The notes below the pieces were generated by a model. The model ran no database searches, was not told the origin of the DNA, and saw only the letters and a program-made list of their open reading frames with translations. Below, one piece after another: positions 47,095-60,194 of a stretch of DNA of 64,000 bases (positions within the stretch are counted from its first letter, which is position 1; each line of letters begins with the position of its first letter). This stretch comes from Sisyra terminalis (lineage: Eukaryota > Arthropoda > Insecta > Neuroptera > Sisyridae). Position numbers and translations under genes: made by a program. The stretch spans positions 36,595,701-36,659,700 of the forward strand of contig OY292275.1 of NCBI GenBank assembly GCA_958496175.1, written 5' to 3'.

Positions 47095-48300
47095 TAAGTC
47101 TACGTGATATTTTAAACTTGTTAATTGAAGATGAAATATGTCGCTTTGTCTTCTGACTCTTTGGCATGCGCATCATAATTTGATCCATTCTTGGTTTTTC
47201 TTTCCGGTCACAAATATAATATTCCGGTATACGATATTAATTTTAGTATTGCATTTGTTCCTGGATGACTAAATTAATAACAAGTTTTGAATGTGTTCTG
47301 TTGGTATGTGTGCTTACTTTATAGTAGAGTTTTTTGTTAGTAGGATGATCAATTGTCTTAATTTCAAAGATGTTCAATTTCGATGAGTTTTTGAGTTCGG
47401 GTTTGACGACTGTGATTTGGCTAGTACTGTCAATTCGATGGGTTTCGCTATATCGCTGATCCTAGATATCACCCTAGATATTAGTCTTTCCGGATATTGA
47501 TCATTGATATATTCCTTTAGGATGTGCTCAATCTCTTTAGTGAACTATGAGATAAAGTCTACATAGCGACATTATCATGGCAAGTGACTATTTATCTTTT
47601 TCATGACGATAAACAAAGTATAGCAGTTGCGGTTCATGCATACGCTAAAGAAACGAACATATGTTGGAAATATTTGATAGGTTGGTTGATTATAGACAGT
47701 TCTCTATTTTAAGGTGAATATTTTTAGAGTACTGGATTGAATTTGTGTGGAAAAGCGCTAGATATTGCCATTATTTTAGTTGCTGCAGTACTACACCCGT
47801 GTTAACATTCAGATGCATTGGTTACTAAGACGAGTTTTACGTTGGTACTTCGATGTAACTGAAGAATAGTTCAACTGAACTTAGCTTTACAATCTTCAAT
47901 TCTTCAAAGAATTTACGGGCTTCGCCGTTATATTTATGGAGTATGAATTTTTCTTTGAGCCAATAAGAAAACGTTTAATGATACTTGAATTTCAGCTACT
48001 CCAGGGATAAAACGACGATAAAAGAAGATAAAAGTTTCAAGTGGTTTGATTCTTTTTGATGAGACAGTATATCGAGAAATGTGGCTCCAAAAATGAATTT
48101 AGCAGTGTTTATTACTATACCGTATTCTTGTGATCTTTTGATAATTTGATGGTTCAAATATGAGATTTTTGATCTTTTAAGGAAATCGAAAAAACATCGA
48201 GGTAGCAATACAAAATGTTAGTTTTCTTACTATCTCATCTACGAAGAAAAGGGCTCTCGCTAAGGGAGGCAAATCTGTTAAAATATTTTAATTCAAATTA
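47095..48300 (-). pseudogene. Ty3/gypsy retrotransposon pol relic (RT, RNase H, integrase)
   Basis: Reading the minus strand from high to low coordinates gives the RT palm VDEIVRKLTFC with a mutated YLDD-type motif (YLDV), EYGIVINTAKFIFGATFLD (RT), NFYRRFIPGVAEIQ (RT thumb), and NRELSIINQPIKYFQHMF (RNase H). YHVDLIGPLTA (integrase region) lies near 47100. The order is that of gypsy pol. Stops and frameshifts are frequent and no LTRs were located, so it is a dead fragment. Confidence 0.65.
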
Positions 48301-51040
48301 TCATAATATTTTTGCCATATAGTGTGCCACGGTATCCTGGTTTTCGGAGTGTTTGCAGAGACGCTCCTGTTTTTTTCATTTTCGAAAGATACAAAATAAG
48401 CAATTCAAATTCTGTAAGCTGTATCCATGCATCGCATACTATTCGAAACTCACTAAATGGTTTGTAAAATACTTTGCGAAAGACGATGTCGCAAAATAAG
48501 CATGGCTTTAAGATCTTTTCCTTATCGAAACTCCACCAGAATTCGTTTTTCAAGACGAAAATAATCCAATTTAGCGAAATTGTGTTTAACAGTGAAAAAT
48601 AAAAATGTAACCTTAATAAAAGTCTTAAAGATTCTTAGCAATTTTCTTTGCAATATCCTTTTTATATGGGAAGCCGAATTTTCTGGAAGAAGTGAAAGTG
48701 ACCGAAAAACATTGTCCCTTTTGATATTTCTCCGTAGTATTTCCTTAGATTAAAATACAAATACTAAAGATATCTAGGACTTTTTATACTATGTTATAGT
48801 TTTTATGTTTGTTTCGACCAACCAAGGTGTCGGGACGAAGTATAAAACTTGGAATTACGTTAAGAGCTGAGAAAGTTTGAGAACCTCTGAGTTAGAAAAT
48901 TAGTTGTATTAATACTTTAAAGGATATAGTTTTGTTAGTTTAACTATACATTAGTGTGTTAACGAATGCATTAATGGTAACACTTATGACAATAACCGTT
49001 AAATTTAGTTAAAGTTCAATAAAATAATTGTTAGTATAGAAGCTTAAAATAAGTATACTCACATGGCATACAAATTTCTCGACAATCTGATTACATTGTT
49101 AATCTTTTTGTCAAAATAAAGTTTAGGGAAAATAAAATTTTTTAATCAAAATTTAAGAAAATAACATATTTCTTTTGTCCCGCACGTAATCTTCATATTT
49201 GAATTTGCATTTTGATTCTTGCTCTCGTTTACTATTCATGCCTTTAATAAAGTATAAGATTTTTGTTTGTTAAACTAAGCTTTATCCTCGTTTATCCCGA
49301 ACGATTTAAATAAGCGCGTTAACATTTTCTCATCCAAAAAGTTAAGCGTGGCATCCCTCATTCCATTAGAATTCATTCGTCTCCTCGTCGCAAAATCCTT
49401 TCTTTTCTATCTCATTTTCAGTATTACATACTTTCGAGCATATAGTTGTTCTTTCAAGGGGCCATAGCCCTATGGGTGAGTTTAGATTTTTGTGCAAACC
49501 CCAAGTATTTACGCGACGTAAACTTTATTCGTTCGTTTCGCATTTAAATAATTCAGAAGTTTCATTTTCGACATGTTTTAATTCATTATCTTTCAAAAAA
49601 CGAAAAACCAACAAATTGAAAATTTTGATAAAATATTTAACAACGTCTTATGTAAAATTTACTTAGCAAATATATGTAATACATTAAGTGATAATATTAT
49701 ATTAGATTTTAATATTTAAAAGTCGACAAGAGGGTGTTTAAAAAAATTGAATAAAAATTGTCATTTGGATGATTACTTAAGGAAAATATGGAAAGAAGGT
49801 ATACTTCTTTGAATAGAAAAAAAAACAGTGTATGTACCTATGTACGTGCGTGAGAAGTTATACTTCTTTGGTATAGTTAAAAATAGGTTTTTAATCCACT
49901 GAACTAGCCTGAACTAGCACACCAGTTATAAATGATTTGTGATAACTATAATATGATACAGTTTTTTAGACAAATTACTTTTAATATCAAAATATATAAC
50001 AGGAAATGTATGTGGTGCGGCAAAGACAAGGACAAAGAATATAAAGTTTTAAATACATCCATGTTAGTGGAATACAAATATAATAATTATTGGTTCAAAT
50101 TGGAACTACCATGTCATTAGTTTCAACTGCCATTTCGATTTCATTCAATTGCTAATTTTACCATTTGTCAGTTGCGTCAGTGTTAGGCTATGAAAATTTC
50201 ACGGAAAATTACCGATTTTCAAATAAAAAAATTAAATTGACTAGTTATGCATAGATACTACATATTTACACATTTTGTTATTTATACAAAATGTATACTA
50301 CATATCATATGAATTATTCGTCTAACTGAATTAGCAGATTGGTCACATGTTCGAAAAATGCTTATCAAAAACATTTACCATATAGAAGTAGATTGTCGCC
50401 ATAAAATATAATGTATATATATATATATATATATATGTATAAACAATCCTATATAGCAGCGTCATAAAAATTATATTTTTATAATAGTGATTGTATATTT
50501 TATTTACCCATTTATATCTATGTATTGAAACTGTTTTTTAATTCAAAGATAGAAAAATATAATGTTTCAATCAACTTTTATTACATTATTTTAAATATTA
50601 CACTTAATAACTTCAGAAAAATATCTTTCTCTGAAATGCATTTTAATTCTCATTATAATAGTAGTAGGCAAACGTAAGTAATTTGTGTGCAAATATTTCG
50701 GCAAAGATAGACAAATATTGTAAACACAGTGAGTGAAATACAATCATCGTTTCAAATTTGAACTGAATGATTTTCGCTATGGTTTCAACAGTCATTTTGA
50801 TATCATTCAATCAATTGCCAATATCAGTTAATATTTACCATTTGTCAGTTGTGTCAGTATTGAGCGGTGAATATTTTACGGGAAATTATTAATTTGTTTT
50901 GTATTAATATGGATATTGTTTAGACTGCAAAATTCGAAAATATTTAGTTCAATGATATTTATCTTCTCCATGTTCTAAAGGTTCTAACCGTCCTGACTGT
51001 TTCTAACTGTTCGCTAGCTAACTTCGTATCTGATTCGGGA
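48301..51040. other. unannotated AT-rich stretch
   Basis: The first ~250 bases may be the 5' part of the gypsy relic (minus frame 48293-48553), but no motif is clear. An (AT)n run lies at 50409-50437. No exon supported. Confidence 0.35.
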
Positions 51041-51313
51041 TTGTTCGGCATGATCGAATCCTCTCCCCTCGAGTCCACCGATAAACGAAAAATATGTGCT
51101 AACATATGCGAGTGCTGGCTTAACTTGATCGATGCGATAGAGTGTTTTAGTCGTCTTACTATTATGCATATCGCTCCTAAAAATCGGTCAGATTTCGCCC
51201 GCTTGAACCGTTCTTTCTTGCTAATCGTTTACGAGCAACTTCATACTGTTACGTTAAAGCGTCATTTTTTGGACAATTCACTTTCATTAATTTTTTTTTC
51301 AAAATGCCGGTAA
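51041..51313 (+). other. GC-richer open frame of uncertain status
   Basis: From ATG 51050, 87 codons are open (MIESSPLESTDKRKICANIC, later APKNRSDFARLNRSFLLIVY). Composition is more balanced than in neighbouring frames, and the DNA has little repeat character. I do not recognise a domain, and there are no splice signals or start context to rely on. It may be a missed exon, a degenerate mobile-element piece or non-coding DNA. Confidence 0.2.
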
Positions 51314-51729
51314 AGAAGTATAACTTCAAAAAGATAATTTAATTTATTACGGGAAATTCAAGAGTTGATGTCATTTCAAGTACATATATACTCATATACG
51401 TATTATTTATAGAAAAGATGTGGTAGACGTTTTTTTTTATGATTTTTCAAAGATTTTTAAAAACGAGTAATGATTTTATCAACAGTGAAAAAGTGTGAGA
51501 AATGAGGAGAAAAAGGAAACATTTTCCAAATTGGTGTGAAGAAAAAAGGGTGAAAAACTTACGTCACTGTGATTGATGGAATCGATCGTTAAATAAATCG
51601 AGGAGAAAATGATCACAGTTTTATTTTTAACGCGATTTTTATTATAATTTCAACATCAAAGATTAAGACAAATTAAATTCGTTCCACGATCGTTAAACTG
51701 AGATTGGATTTTTCAAATAAATCCCCATA

Positions 51730-52160
51730 AAGAAAAATCATTAACGACCAGCGAGCAGGCAATAGTGGGTATATGCGTATCGAAAAAGTTAGCCAAAAAT
51801 CTCCATATCAGCCTTGTTTTTGCGATAAAGCGTACAAGAAGGACAATCAGCGTCGAGAAAAAGAGAAATATTCCAACTTAAAGGTAATATCACTGCCATC
51901 ATCTCATTCGTGCATCACGTTCAAAGCGATAAATAGACCGGAAAACGCGAATAATTGCGATAGATAAAAGCCGAGCGACATCAGAGAGAAGAACGAGGAA
52001 GTACACACTTTCGAGCACGCCGCGGAAAGGGTTTGTGGGGTGCATTTTGGATGAAAATTGCCGCGCGTCCCTGAAGCTATACGGGAATTCAGACTCTGGA
52101 ACGAGTTGAGAGAATCAAACTCCAAATAGATAGACAAGAGCAAGACAGAAGCCTACACCA
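51730..52160. other. GC-richer non-repetitive block
   Basis: This block has mixed-sequence DNA with several GC-rich words (CGAGCACGCCGCGGAAAGGG, TTGCCGCGCGTCCCTGAAGC) and no convincing frame on either strand. It looks like conserved regulatory DNA or an untranslated exon, but this is judged from composition only. Confidence 0.3.
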
Positions 52161-52633
52161 CATTAACGAACAAATATACGTATTTAGTAGAAAATAATGT
52201 GAAAATTAAATAGTAAGCATTTTAAAACTAGTACTAGAAGCTATACTAAACGAACAGTACTTTAAATTTATCTATTAAGTTTTTTTTTTATAAAACTTTT
52301 CTGATTACGCATCGGTGCTATATAGTGTCTACATACCATCCATATAGTTGTTAATATAACAAAAAGTTATCAATGTATAACATAGACACAGGAAGAAATT
52401 TTTCAACTGTAAATTAATTTCATACAAAGTATCAAACAAGTTATACGGGTTATATTCTACATTTCTAACCCCTTTAATTATAATTATTAATTATTATTAA
52501 GGTCTCGTTGAAAATATAAAATGAATGGTAGACTAATTTTTAACAATAAGTAAAGAGTTATAAGAATTGTGTATTATCAACTTTCAAAAAATTGATATTT
52601 TTTATTTGCTCGAAAACTTTTTTTGAATTAGTA
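52161..52633. other. unannotated AT-rich stretch
   Basis: No feature supported. Confidence 0.4.
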
Positions 52634-52840
52634 ATGCCCAGACAGGATAATATGACAGGCCCAAGATAGGCCCAAACTTGATCCAACTATGCAGAAGTAA
52701 GCTTGTAAATCAGTCTTGACCCAGTCTTGGTAAAAGTCTGGAATGATAACTCGTACCCAAGCGTGGCTACCACGATTGGCTCAAGCTTCATTATTACAAT
52801 TTTCGAGACTAGCCCAAACTTAATTGCCAAGTGTGACCCA
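52634..52840. repeat. degenerate GCCCAA-type tandem repeat, block 1
   Basis: Words such as AGGCCCAAGATAGGCCCAAA, TTGACCCAGTCTTGG, CGTACCCAAGCGTGG and TAGCCCAAACTTAATTG recur every ~15-30 bases. The same vocabulary appears in block 2 at 53500-53745. The repeat is too divergent to fix a unit length by eye. Confidence 0.45.
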
Positions 52841-52950
52841 AAGTTATTATAAAATGATAGTAAATGGAATAATAATAAAGTAGTACTAACTTAATATGGG
52901 AATTAATAATAACAATGATAATATTGCTTAAATCCTCACTTCTGTTAACG

Positions 52951-53176
52951 CAGTGGTTCTTGTTGGAGGTATGGACTTCAACCAGTTTCATATGCGCATT
53001 CACCTATTTTTTTTTAATTGGAAAAACAAAATATTTTTTTTCAAATTTAAAATATATATATATATATACTTCTGCATAGGTAATAAAAAGAACAAAACCA
53101 TTTAAAACTCGCCAAACCCGCGAGACTGACTCGTCGAGCTCTTGGAGTTCGATTGAACCCAGGTTAAGAACTACTG
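52951..53176. mobile_element. hAT-type MITE family B, copy 3 (complete)
   Basis: Ends CAGTGGTTCTT and, read inward from the right, CAGTAGTTCTTAACC bound a 226-base element. It is flanked by TGTTAACG and TGTTAATG, an 8-base target duplication with one mismatch, diagnostic of hAT. It contains an internal TA run, like the site into which copy 2 received its LTR-like insertion. Confidence 0.8.
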
Positions 53177-53499
53177 TGTTAATGAAATGAGAATAATTTA
53201 TTAATTTATTTGTCGATTTGATTATTAGAATGTCGGGCATTTAATACATAAAATCGTATTGAGAGTAGGTTATCGAATGATTGTTTCTCTGAAAGTGAAA
53301 ATTTTAATGGAAATGGAACTGCTGATTTTTAACTATAATTATTGATGCCATGCGTTGATTAATTCTCAACATAATTTTTAATTTTTTAAAGAAATTATTT
53401 CCATCACATCTACAAATATATCAAATGAAGAAATAGAAAAAAGTTACATAAAGGGAGAAAAACTTGTTTTAAATCTGAATAGCGCAGTAATATCCAATG

Positions 53500-53745
53500 C
53501 TAGGTAATCCTATTCTGGGCCAAGTCCAGGTTGCTATTAATTAGCCGAAGTTAGACTCCCCAATTTTGACTCTTGTTTGGCTAGTTATAAGCATGACCAA
53601 AGCTAGCTAAACCAAGCTTAGACAAGCTCAGGACTCAGCCCATAATTATCCGAAGTTAGGCTGTCCAGATTTCACCCTAACCATTCGTAACTTTAGCATA
53701 GGCCAAAATAGGTTTATCGAATTTAAGGTTTAAGTGTTGACCCAA
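53500..53745. repeat. degenerate GCCCAA/AAGCTTAG-type tandem repeat, block 2
   Basis: GGGCCAAGTCCAGG, GACCAAAGCTAGCTAAACCAAGC, CTCAGCCCATAATTATCCGAAG and GACCCAAGCATAG recur in loose tandem. Block 1 lies 660 bases to the left, with the hAT MITE between them, so one original array may have been split. Confidence 0.45.
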
Positions 53746-54374
53746 GCATAGTCTCTTTGCTCAACTGCGGGGGTTCCTGCATAGGTACCTCTACCAGATC
53801 TGAAAGTTACTTGAAATGAGATTGCAACTATCGACCGTGAGTACTGCCAAGATAATTTTGATGTTTATATTAGTGCTTATCTCAAGAATAATAGTATTGG
53901 CTAGGAATGCATTGTGCACGCTGAATGCACGAAAAATTATAAGCATTGAATGTATTAGTTTACCAAAATTTAAGAAGCGGATGGTGAATATATTGTGAAT
54001 ATCTTTTTATTTGTTGTATTAATTTACGCAAGGTACTGGTTTACGTACTAATGGTTTACATGGCCAAAACTTCTATTGAGTTAAATAGATATCATCAAGT
54101 CAATTGAAATCTACCAACGTATTTTGCATCGGCTGCGTGGTGGTAACAGTTTATTGTTTCCCATTATACTTATCTTAGAAGTAGGCATAAAATAGTCGTT
54201 AAGTTTTCTGAAGTTTTTCAGTTTCTTGCAAAATTTTCTTAATTTTTCTTTTTGTGAAAACCTGCAAAGTATTTGAAAGTTTAAAAAAAATGAATGAAAA
54301 CGGTCGGTCGTTCTCAAGTTATGGTATGACCAAGCGAAATAGGGATTCATTTTAATTTATATATGTATATATAT
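53746..54374. other. unannotated AT-rich stretch
   Basis: Open frames at 53816-53998 (+) and 54111-54350 (-) are not protein-like. Nothing else seen. Confidence 0.4.
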
Positions 54375-55359
54375 TAGGGTGATTTTTTTTTTACTTTTTT
54401 TGGTCCCATCGTGAAATTTTGTTAGAAATACCAAAAAAAAATTCTCTGAAAGTTTGAGCCTTTAATATTAATTTTAAGTCCTCGACCAAGACGTGTAAAG
54501 ATTTCCCATTGAAAATACACGGAAACTCTGATTTTTTATTTTTAAATTTCTATATCTCAGCGGCATTTCATGGGATCGCTTTTACCGAAGATGGTTTTTT
54601 CTCAGAATTACCGTATTTGACGGCATATAAGACGCACTTCTTTTCCTAAATTTGGTCTCAAAAAAGTTACCTGCGTCTTATACGTGAAGGATACAAATTA
54701 ACTTTTTTTTCCTGTGTGTGGTCTTCTAAATAAGGGCGCGTCTTATATGCCAGAGTATCTTATATGCCGTCAAATACGGTAAACGCTCTACAAAAGTGCC
54801 CATTGCGACACAGTCGTAACTCACACCGGTGAGGTAGTACGGGCCACAACCTGACTTTTTCATAAAATTCAAGGCTTAATATCTCGTTTAATATTGATCT
54901 TCGCGATTTGGTCTACATGAACTTTTTTGTAGAAAATCAAATTCTCTACAAGTTTTTCATTTATAATTTTTTCGTAGCTCTTGTTATTTACGAGATAAAT
55001 GCAAAAAAAAAACGCGAATTTTATGGAAAAATCAGGTTCAGTGGCCTCTCCGTACTACCTCACCGGTGTGAGTTACGACTTTGTCGCAATGGGCACTTTT
55101 GTAGAGCGTTTAATTCTGAGAAAAAACCATCTTCGGTAAAAGCGATCCCATGAAATGCCGCTGAGATATAGAAATTTAAAAATAAAAAATCAGAGTTTCC
55201 GTGTATTTTCAATGGGAAATCTTTACACATCTTGGTCGAGGACTTAAAATTAATATTAAAGGCTCAAACTTTCAGAGAATTTTTTTTTTTTTGGTATTTC
55301 AAACAAGTTTCACGATGGTACGAAAAAAAGTCAAAAAAAGTAAAAAAAAAATCACCCTA
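54375..55359. mobile_element. long inverted-repeat (foldback) element with nested insertion
   Basis: Starting TAGGGTGATTTTTTTTTTAC and ending with its complement, the two halves are near-identical inverted copies. They share CTCTGAAAGTTTGAGCC, CCATTGAAAATACACGG, CGGCATTTCATGGGATCGC and AACTCACACCGGTGAGGTAG, running to a ~200-base centre that also contains a shorter inverted pair (CTGATTTTTCCATAAAA type). Arms are about 300 bases after removing a 169-base MITE from the left one. The element lies in a TA-rich site. No coding frame is present. Confidence 0.8.
54611..54779. mobile_element. 169-base MITE nested in the foldback element
   Basis: The termini read CCGTATTTGACGGCATATAA inward from both ends (22 bases identical over the full repeat), flanked by TA on each side. 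The opposite arm of the host element carries a single TA at the matching place, which proves this is a later insertion and fixes its borders. A TA duplication indicates the Tc1/mariner superfamily. Confidence 0.85.
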
Positions 55360-58300
55360 ATATATATAGATACATTTGTAAACTGTACATAAAATACACG
55401 CATTAAGCAAAAATTGTTACAATGATTATAAGAACGTAATATGTATTTTAGTTAATACAGAATTTTAAGTCAAAGTAGTCAAAAGATGCGCAGGACCGAT
55501 GAGAAGCACTAATTAGAATTTGTGATTTCTTGGATTTCGCCCTATTAAACTCTGTGAAGAATTTTTTGGGTACCGAATGGATGGATGACTTCTGGATTTG
55601 TATAAAAGGATAGTTTGTGAAAAATGAAGAAGTACATGAAAAGAAGTACATTAGAGCAGTAAATTGGTCTTTTTATATTTCTTCATTTTTAACGTAAAAA
55701 TGGTTATTAAACTTCGGAGAATTTTGGCTTGGAAGGACTAGGTTCGTGAAATGTTGGAAGATTTAGTGGCGTCTCACAGTTCTAGCCCTTGCATCCAAAT
55801 AGACCTTAACATTGTTTTAAAAAAAATATTTTTTTTGGATATACTTATGTAGATTTAGATGATAATAGGCTTTGTAAGAGTCCATAACGTTATTTAAGTT
55901 CTTGTCTTTTTAGTCTAACGTGCCGAAACCAGATGACGTAATTTGTACGTAAAATCATAGATAATGAATTTCTATTTAGGTTTTTTAGAATTTCGTTTTC
56001 ATACAAAAATGGTGGGTTCATTTATTCATTCAAAGTAAAAGTGAAATTTAATCACTCCTCCTATAAATAAATAACCAAGTTTTTTTACAAAACTGAGTTT
56101 ATGAAAAATTTCAATACTATCCCATTTTTTTACAATTTCCAACTATGCAATGAAAAAAATCTAAGGCTTCGAATATTGTCGCCCTGCTTACGAGCCATTA
56201 GCGTGCAAGTGTTTTTCGATGTACCAAAGAATTTTTTTTTTTGGTAAAAGTGTAACGATAAATTTTTGGTAAAATGTAAACACATTTATATAGAAGAAAA
56301 AACAAATTGAAATGGAAAATCTCAAAGTTAAATATATAGGTCGGTACTCATTGTGAATATGTAAAATAAGTATTTTTTAGAAAATTGAAAACATATACAT
56401 TACATTTTAACTACTTGTGATTGTTGGCAATGAGATTATTTTATGCAACTACTTCAATAAATAAATTTTCAAAACTAAGTGTTTTATTTTGTTCCACTTC
56501 TATTCAATTTGCTTAACTATTGACTTTGAACTATTGAGTAAACCTTCGTATTGTAAGGGTCTTAAGGTCTAAACAATTTGTTGTGACGTGATGATAAGTA
56601 AATAAAGCTCTTTTGATTCGCTTTTTGATTGTACGAGTAAGAGAATTATAGAGAGACAGTGTTTATAAGTAAGAAGGTTGTGGGTTTTATTCTTAGTGAG
56701 AAATAAAGTAGGGTATCTTACTAAAGCTTTCTAAGTTTCTATTTCTGAGATATTCCACAAAACCGTTTTTAAAAATAAAATCTATATTTTCATAGTCAAA
56801 AGCTTTTAAAAATATTTTCGTATCTCTTATTTTGATGTACAAATTAAAGGAATGAATAAGCAATTTTATTAATTTGAACTGAAAAAAATGCGAAAAATAT
56901 TCTATTTTTATGGATTTTATGGTAGGTATATATTATATTACGTTATTTAAACCCCGGATTTAGCACGAGTCGATTTTTTAAGGAGGTATTCTGATCTGGA
57001 GTTTTGTTCCATTATTTTCAAATTTTAAACCTTCAAAAATATGCCCTTAAACGGATTTTTCAAACTTCGAATTATTTTCGGAGATACAGCGGATTTTGTG
57101 TTTATCAAAGTTATCCTATTGGAATTGTTTCTCAAACATCAAACACGTTTTTCTCAAAGTTTTTCTCAAGTTATACTTTATCGATTCCCTTGAAATTTGA
57201 TAAAAATATTTTTTATACATTTCTCCCTCCTCCTAAGGCTCCTGCCTTGGATTTTGGGAAATTTTAATTGTAAGTATTTTTAAAAAAATTGAAAAAGTCA
57301 AAAAAGGGGGTAATTTTTTTTTCAGTCGACGCGATTTTGTGAATTTTTCATTTTTTTTCTTTGACGATGGTCGATAGTGATATCTTTACTATTGAAGAAT
57401 TTTTTAAATTTGTTTGTTTTGGATTACTACAAGGGTTGGAATCATGTCGATCAGGGAGCACCGTTTTTTTGGTTGTCTCCCCTCCACCGGCCTGTAATTC
57501 GACTATTATTTGATATTTTTTCTATTATTTTTTTTTATATTCTTCAAATATTAATAAAAATCATATAAAAAATGAAAAGTCAAAATGTTTCTAATTTTTT
57601 TATCTAAGTTCGAAAAATGCCTAAAATTTAGGCGTCTAGACCGGAATATTGCCTTAAAGGAAAATAAATGATAAATAAATGGAAAATAAAGATAAATAAA
57701 TGGTCGAAAAATATCGCATTATATTTGGGTTAATACAGTAAGTAAATATTCAATGATTAAGAGAAAACAACACACGAGAAAAAACCGCCTGTGTACCGTT
57801 TTGAAATTTTCTAGAACTGTCACCATCTAGCAAATGTAAAACATCTTTTTTAGGATAATTTTCCTTGCCTTGATAACCAGTGTGACCAGTGCGACCGGAT
57901 CCTCAAAAGAAGATAGCGCAATATAGAACTGTGAATATATTAAATTTTGTAAGGTAAAATGGGCACTGCATTCAAATTGGAATTAACTAATTCTCGGTTA
58001 TTTTATAAAACATATAAAGATAGAAGGTAAATAAAAATTAGTGGTTAGATAAGCATTTATCATTTATTAATCATACATCACATACTTATCAAATAATACA
58101 TTTATTAATTTTAAATAAATATAAGTCTAAATAAATTGGTAAACGTAGAAGTTTCTTTTAAAAGAAAAGAAACTTCAAAAAGCAATTCTATATAGCCAAT
58201 AATACATTTTTCTGTTCCTCCTCCTTCCTACTACTACTTACTAAAATAAATGTTGATTACCGATTCAGAAACGGAGTAGTTGCAAAATAGATGCAAGTCT

Positions 58301-58380
58301 ATTGAGAAAACTCCTTTCATTTATTTATTGCTCCGGTAAGTTTCAGGAAAAAATTCAATCGAAAATCTCGTTTGGGGAAA
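55360..58380. other. unannotated AT-rich stretch
   Basis: No gene supported. About 56940-57560 has long T-rich frames (57004-57267 and 57377-57568, +) with C-rich patches (CTCCCTCCTCCTAAGGCTCC). They look like decayed repeat DNA, but no family is recognised. Confidence 0.35.
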
Positions 58381-59500
58381 GGAATGATTTTTTTATTCAA
58401 TTTTTCCTTGATTTGTTACAGGGAGCGCGATTGAAAAAATATGAAAGACTATACCGGAAGTTCGCCTGATGATTCCGTTTTCTTGAAGTTCAATTCACAA
58501 CCCATTCAACTACAGCGGGATAATTTTTCTTCTCGTCTGATGGAAAATTACAGGTTGATAGCATCATAAAGAGATAATTATAGTCGGATCAAGTGGTTGG
58601 ACGACAAAGTAAGATGTGGTAAACGGAAGACTATAGGGGGATGACTTTTTCTCATTCCATTATCGTTCGAGAGAAGGGTCTCGACAACGATGATAATAAT
58701 AATAATAATGACATGGATGTGATTCCGACATAATAATGATGTCAACATTTACAGGATGAAAGAGTTGAGAATGATATTCTCTCTGTGGAGGAGCTCTTTA
58801 GCCTCACTTTTCCTAGCCTTATATCGTTTGACAAAATGAAAACGCTGGCTTCCAGAAATGAGCAGGAAGATTTTCATACGATAATGTGTGCAATCCAGTT
58901 TGCTATCATCGTTTTCTGGGACTTGCACATTTGAAAAGAGTGATTTATTCGATTCGAGCCAACAAAAATAACGAAAATTTCAAAAAGGAAAAAACCGAAA
59001 TACGTCCCTCAATTTTCGTTCACATTGCTGCAAATGAATTCAACTTTTCAAACAACTTTCATAATATTTCTATAGTACCATAATATTTACAAATATACAC
59101 TCAATAAATTGAATTCTTTGCACGTTTTATTGTTCTAACGACAACAGAAAAAAGTTTCGCTAAAAGCTTTTCTCTCGCACATACAATACTTGTAATTAAG
59201 CGTGAATAAAAACAGAATTTGTAAATGCTCCCTGCGAATGAATGCACTTTATAAAAGAAAAGAGCACGAGAGATAAGTCATATTTTATTAAAATGCAGTC
59301 CAAACCTGTGAGGTTGTGTAGCGCATATACATATACAGGAATATGGGAGATGAAAGGGAACCGACCCCGCGCTGGGTGTTTAGTTAGAGAGTGGACTGGT
59401 TTCCTGTGAAATGAGGTGCATGGAGACATGTCGGGATGATATTCAAAAAAAAGGAGCGAAAAAGCTCCCACGTAAGCTTATATAAATGATAATAATAATA
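58381..59500. other. moderately GC-richer, non-repetitive block
   Basis: Mixed-sequence DNA with no transposon words runs through this stretch, including an ATA/ATG microsatellite at 58691-58710 and a segment with GGGAACCGACCCCGCGCTGG near 59357. Open frames (58886-59083 +, 59196-59471 -) are not convincing. Candidate regulatory DNA by appearance. Confidence 0.3.
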
Positions 59501-59918
59501 AAAATAGCAAATGCTTTTTTCATGCAATTTATTTCAAACAATTTATAAAAATTAAATGAAAATTGGAGTTTGGGTACATTTCATATGAAAAATAAGATGT
59601 AAGTTTTGAAATTAATGAAATAGAGATTAATTGGTTTATTAAATTTTACCATTATTCATAATAATTTTTGATGTGCTCTGTAGGTAATTACAAAAATAAC
59701 TTTATATGAAGAATGATAATTAAAAATATTTTCCTCAAGTAAGCTACCATTTTTCAATATATCATTTCAATATAATATTTTTTTAGTATTGGTATAGCAT
59801 TTATTAATAACAGCAATAACTGCCCAAATCTTGATTGTAATTGGGAAAAATAAACTGTTCCATTTACTGGATTTAAAATTGGGGCCTTTCCAATACATAG
59901 AATGTAGGTCGTTTATAG

Positions 59919-60040
59919 CAGCGGTGTCCAAACTTTTTGACCACATGGGCCACTAAATTTGTAATTCAAGTCCTGCGGATCATTACTAGTCCGAGAGCTG
60001 ATGACGAATTTTGAGTAGGTGTTTTAGGCACGGTAAAATA
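59919..60040 (+). mobile_element. hAT-type element end, third family (fragment)
   Basis: CAGCGGTGTCCAAACTTTTT followed by GACCACATGGGCCACTAAAT is a typical hAT left terminus (CAG.GGTGTCCAAACTTTTTG). No matching right end was found within the next kilobase. Confidence 0.5.
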
Positions 60041-60194
60041 ATGTAAAAATCTTATTTTATCAATGTGCAAATCTGGAACCTTAAGCCAGGCAAAGCGTTT
60101 TCGGTTATTCGCTTAAGCGAACAAATTTTTTTTGGATATTGTTATATGCCGAAGATGAGAATATGCCTGTGAGCCAGGAGGCCCCCCTACCGAG

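Noticed and set aside
49440..49475. Micro-exon GGGCCATAGCCCTATGG between AG and GTGAGT
   Set aside because: Splice-like borders only; it is a short palindrome without a coding context.
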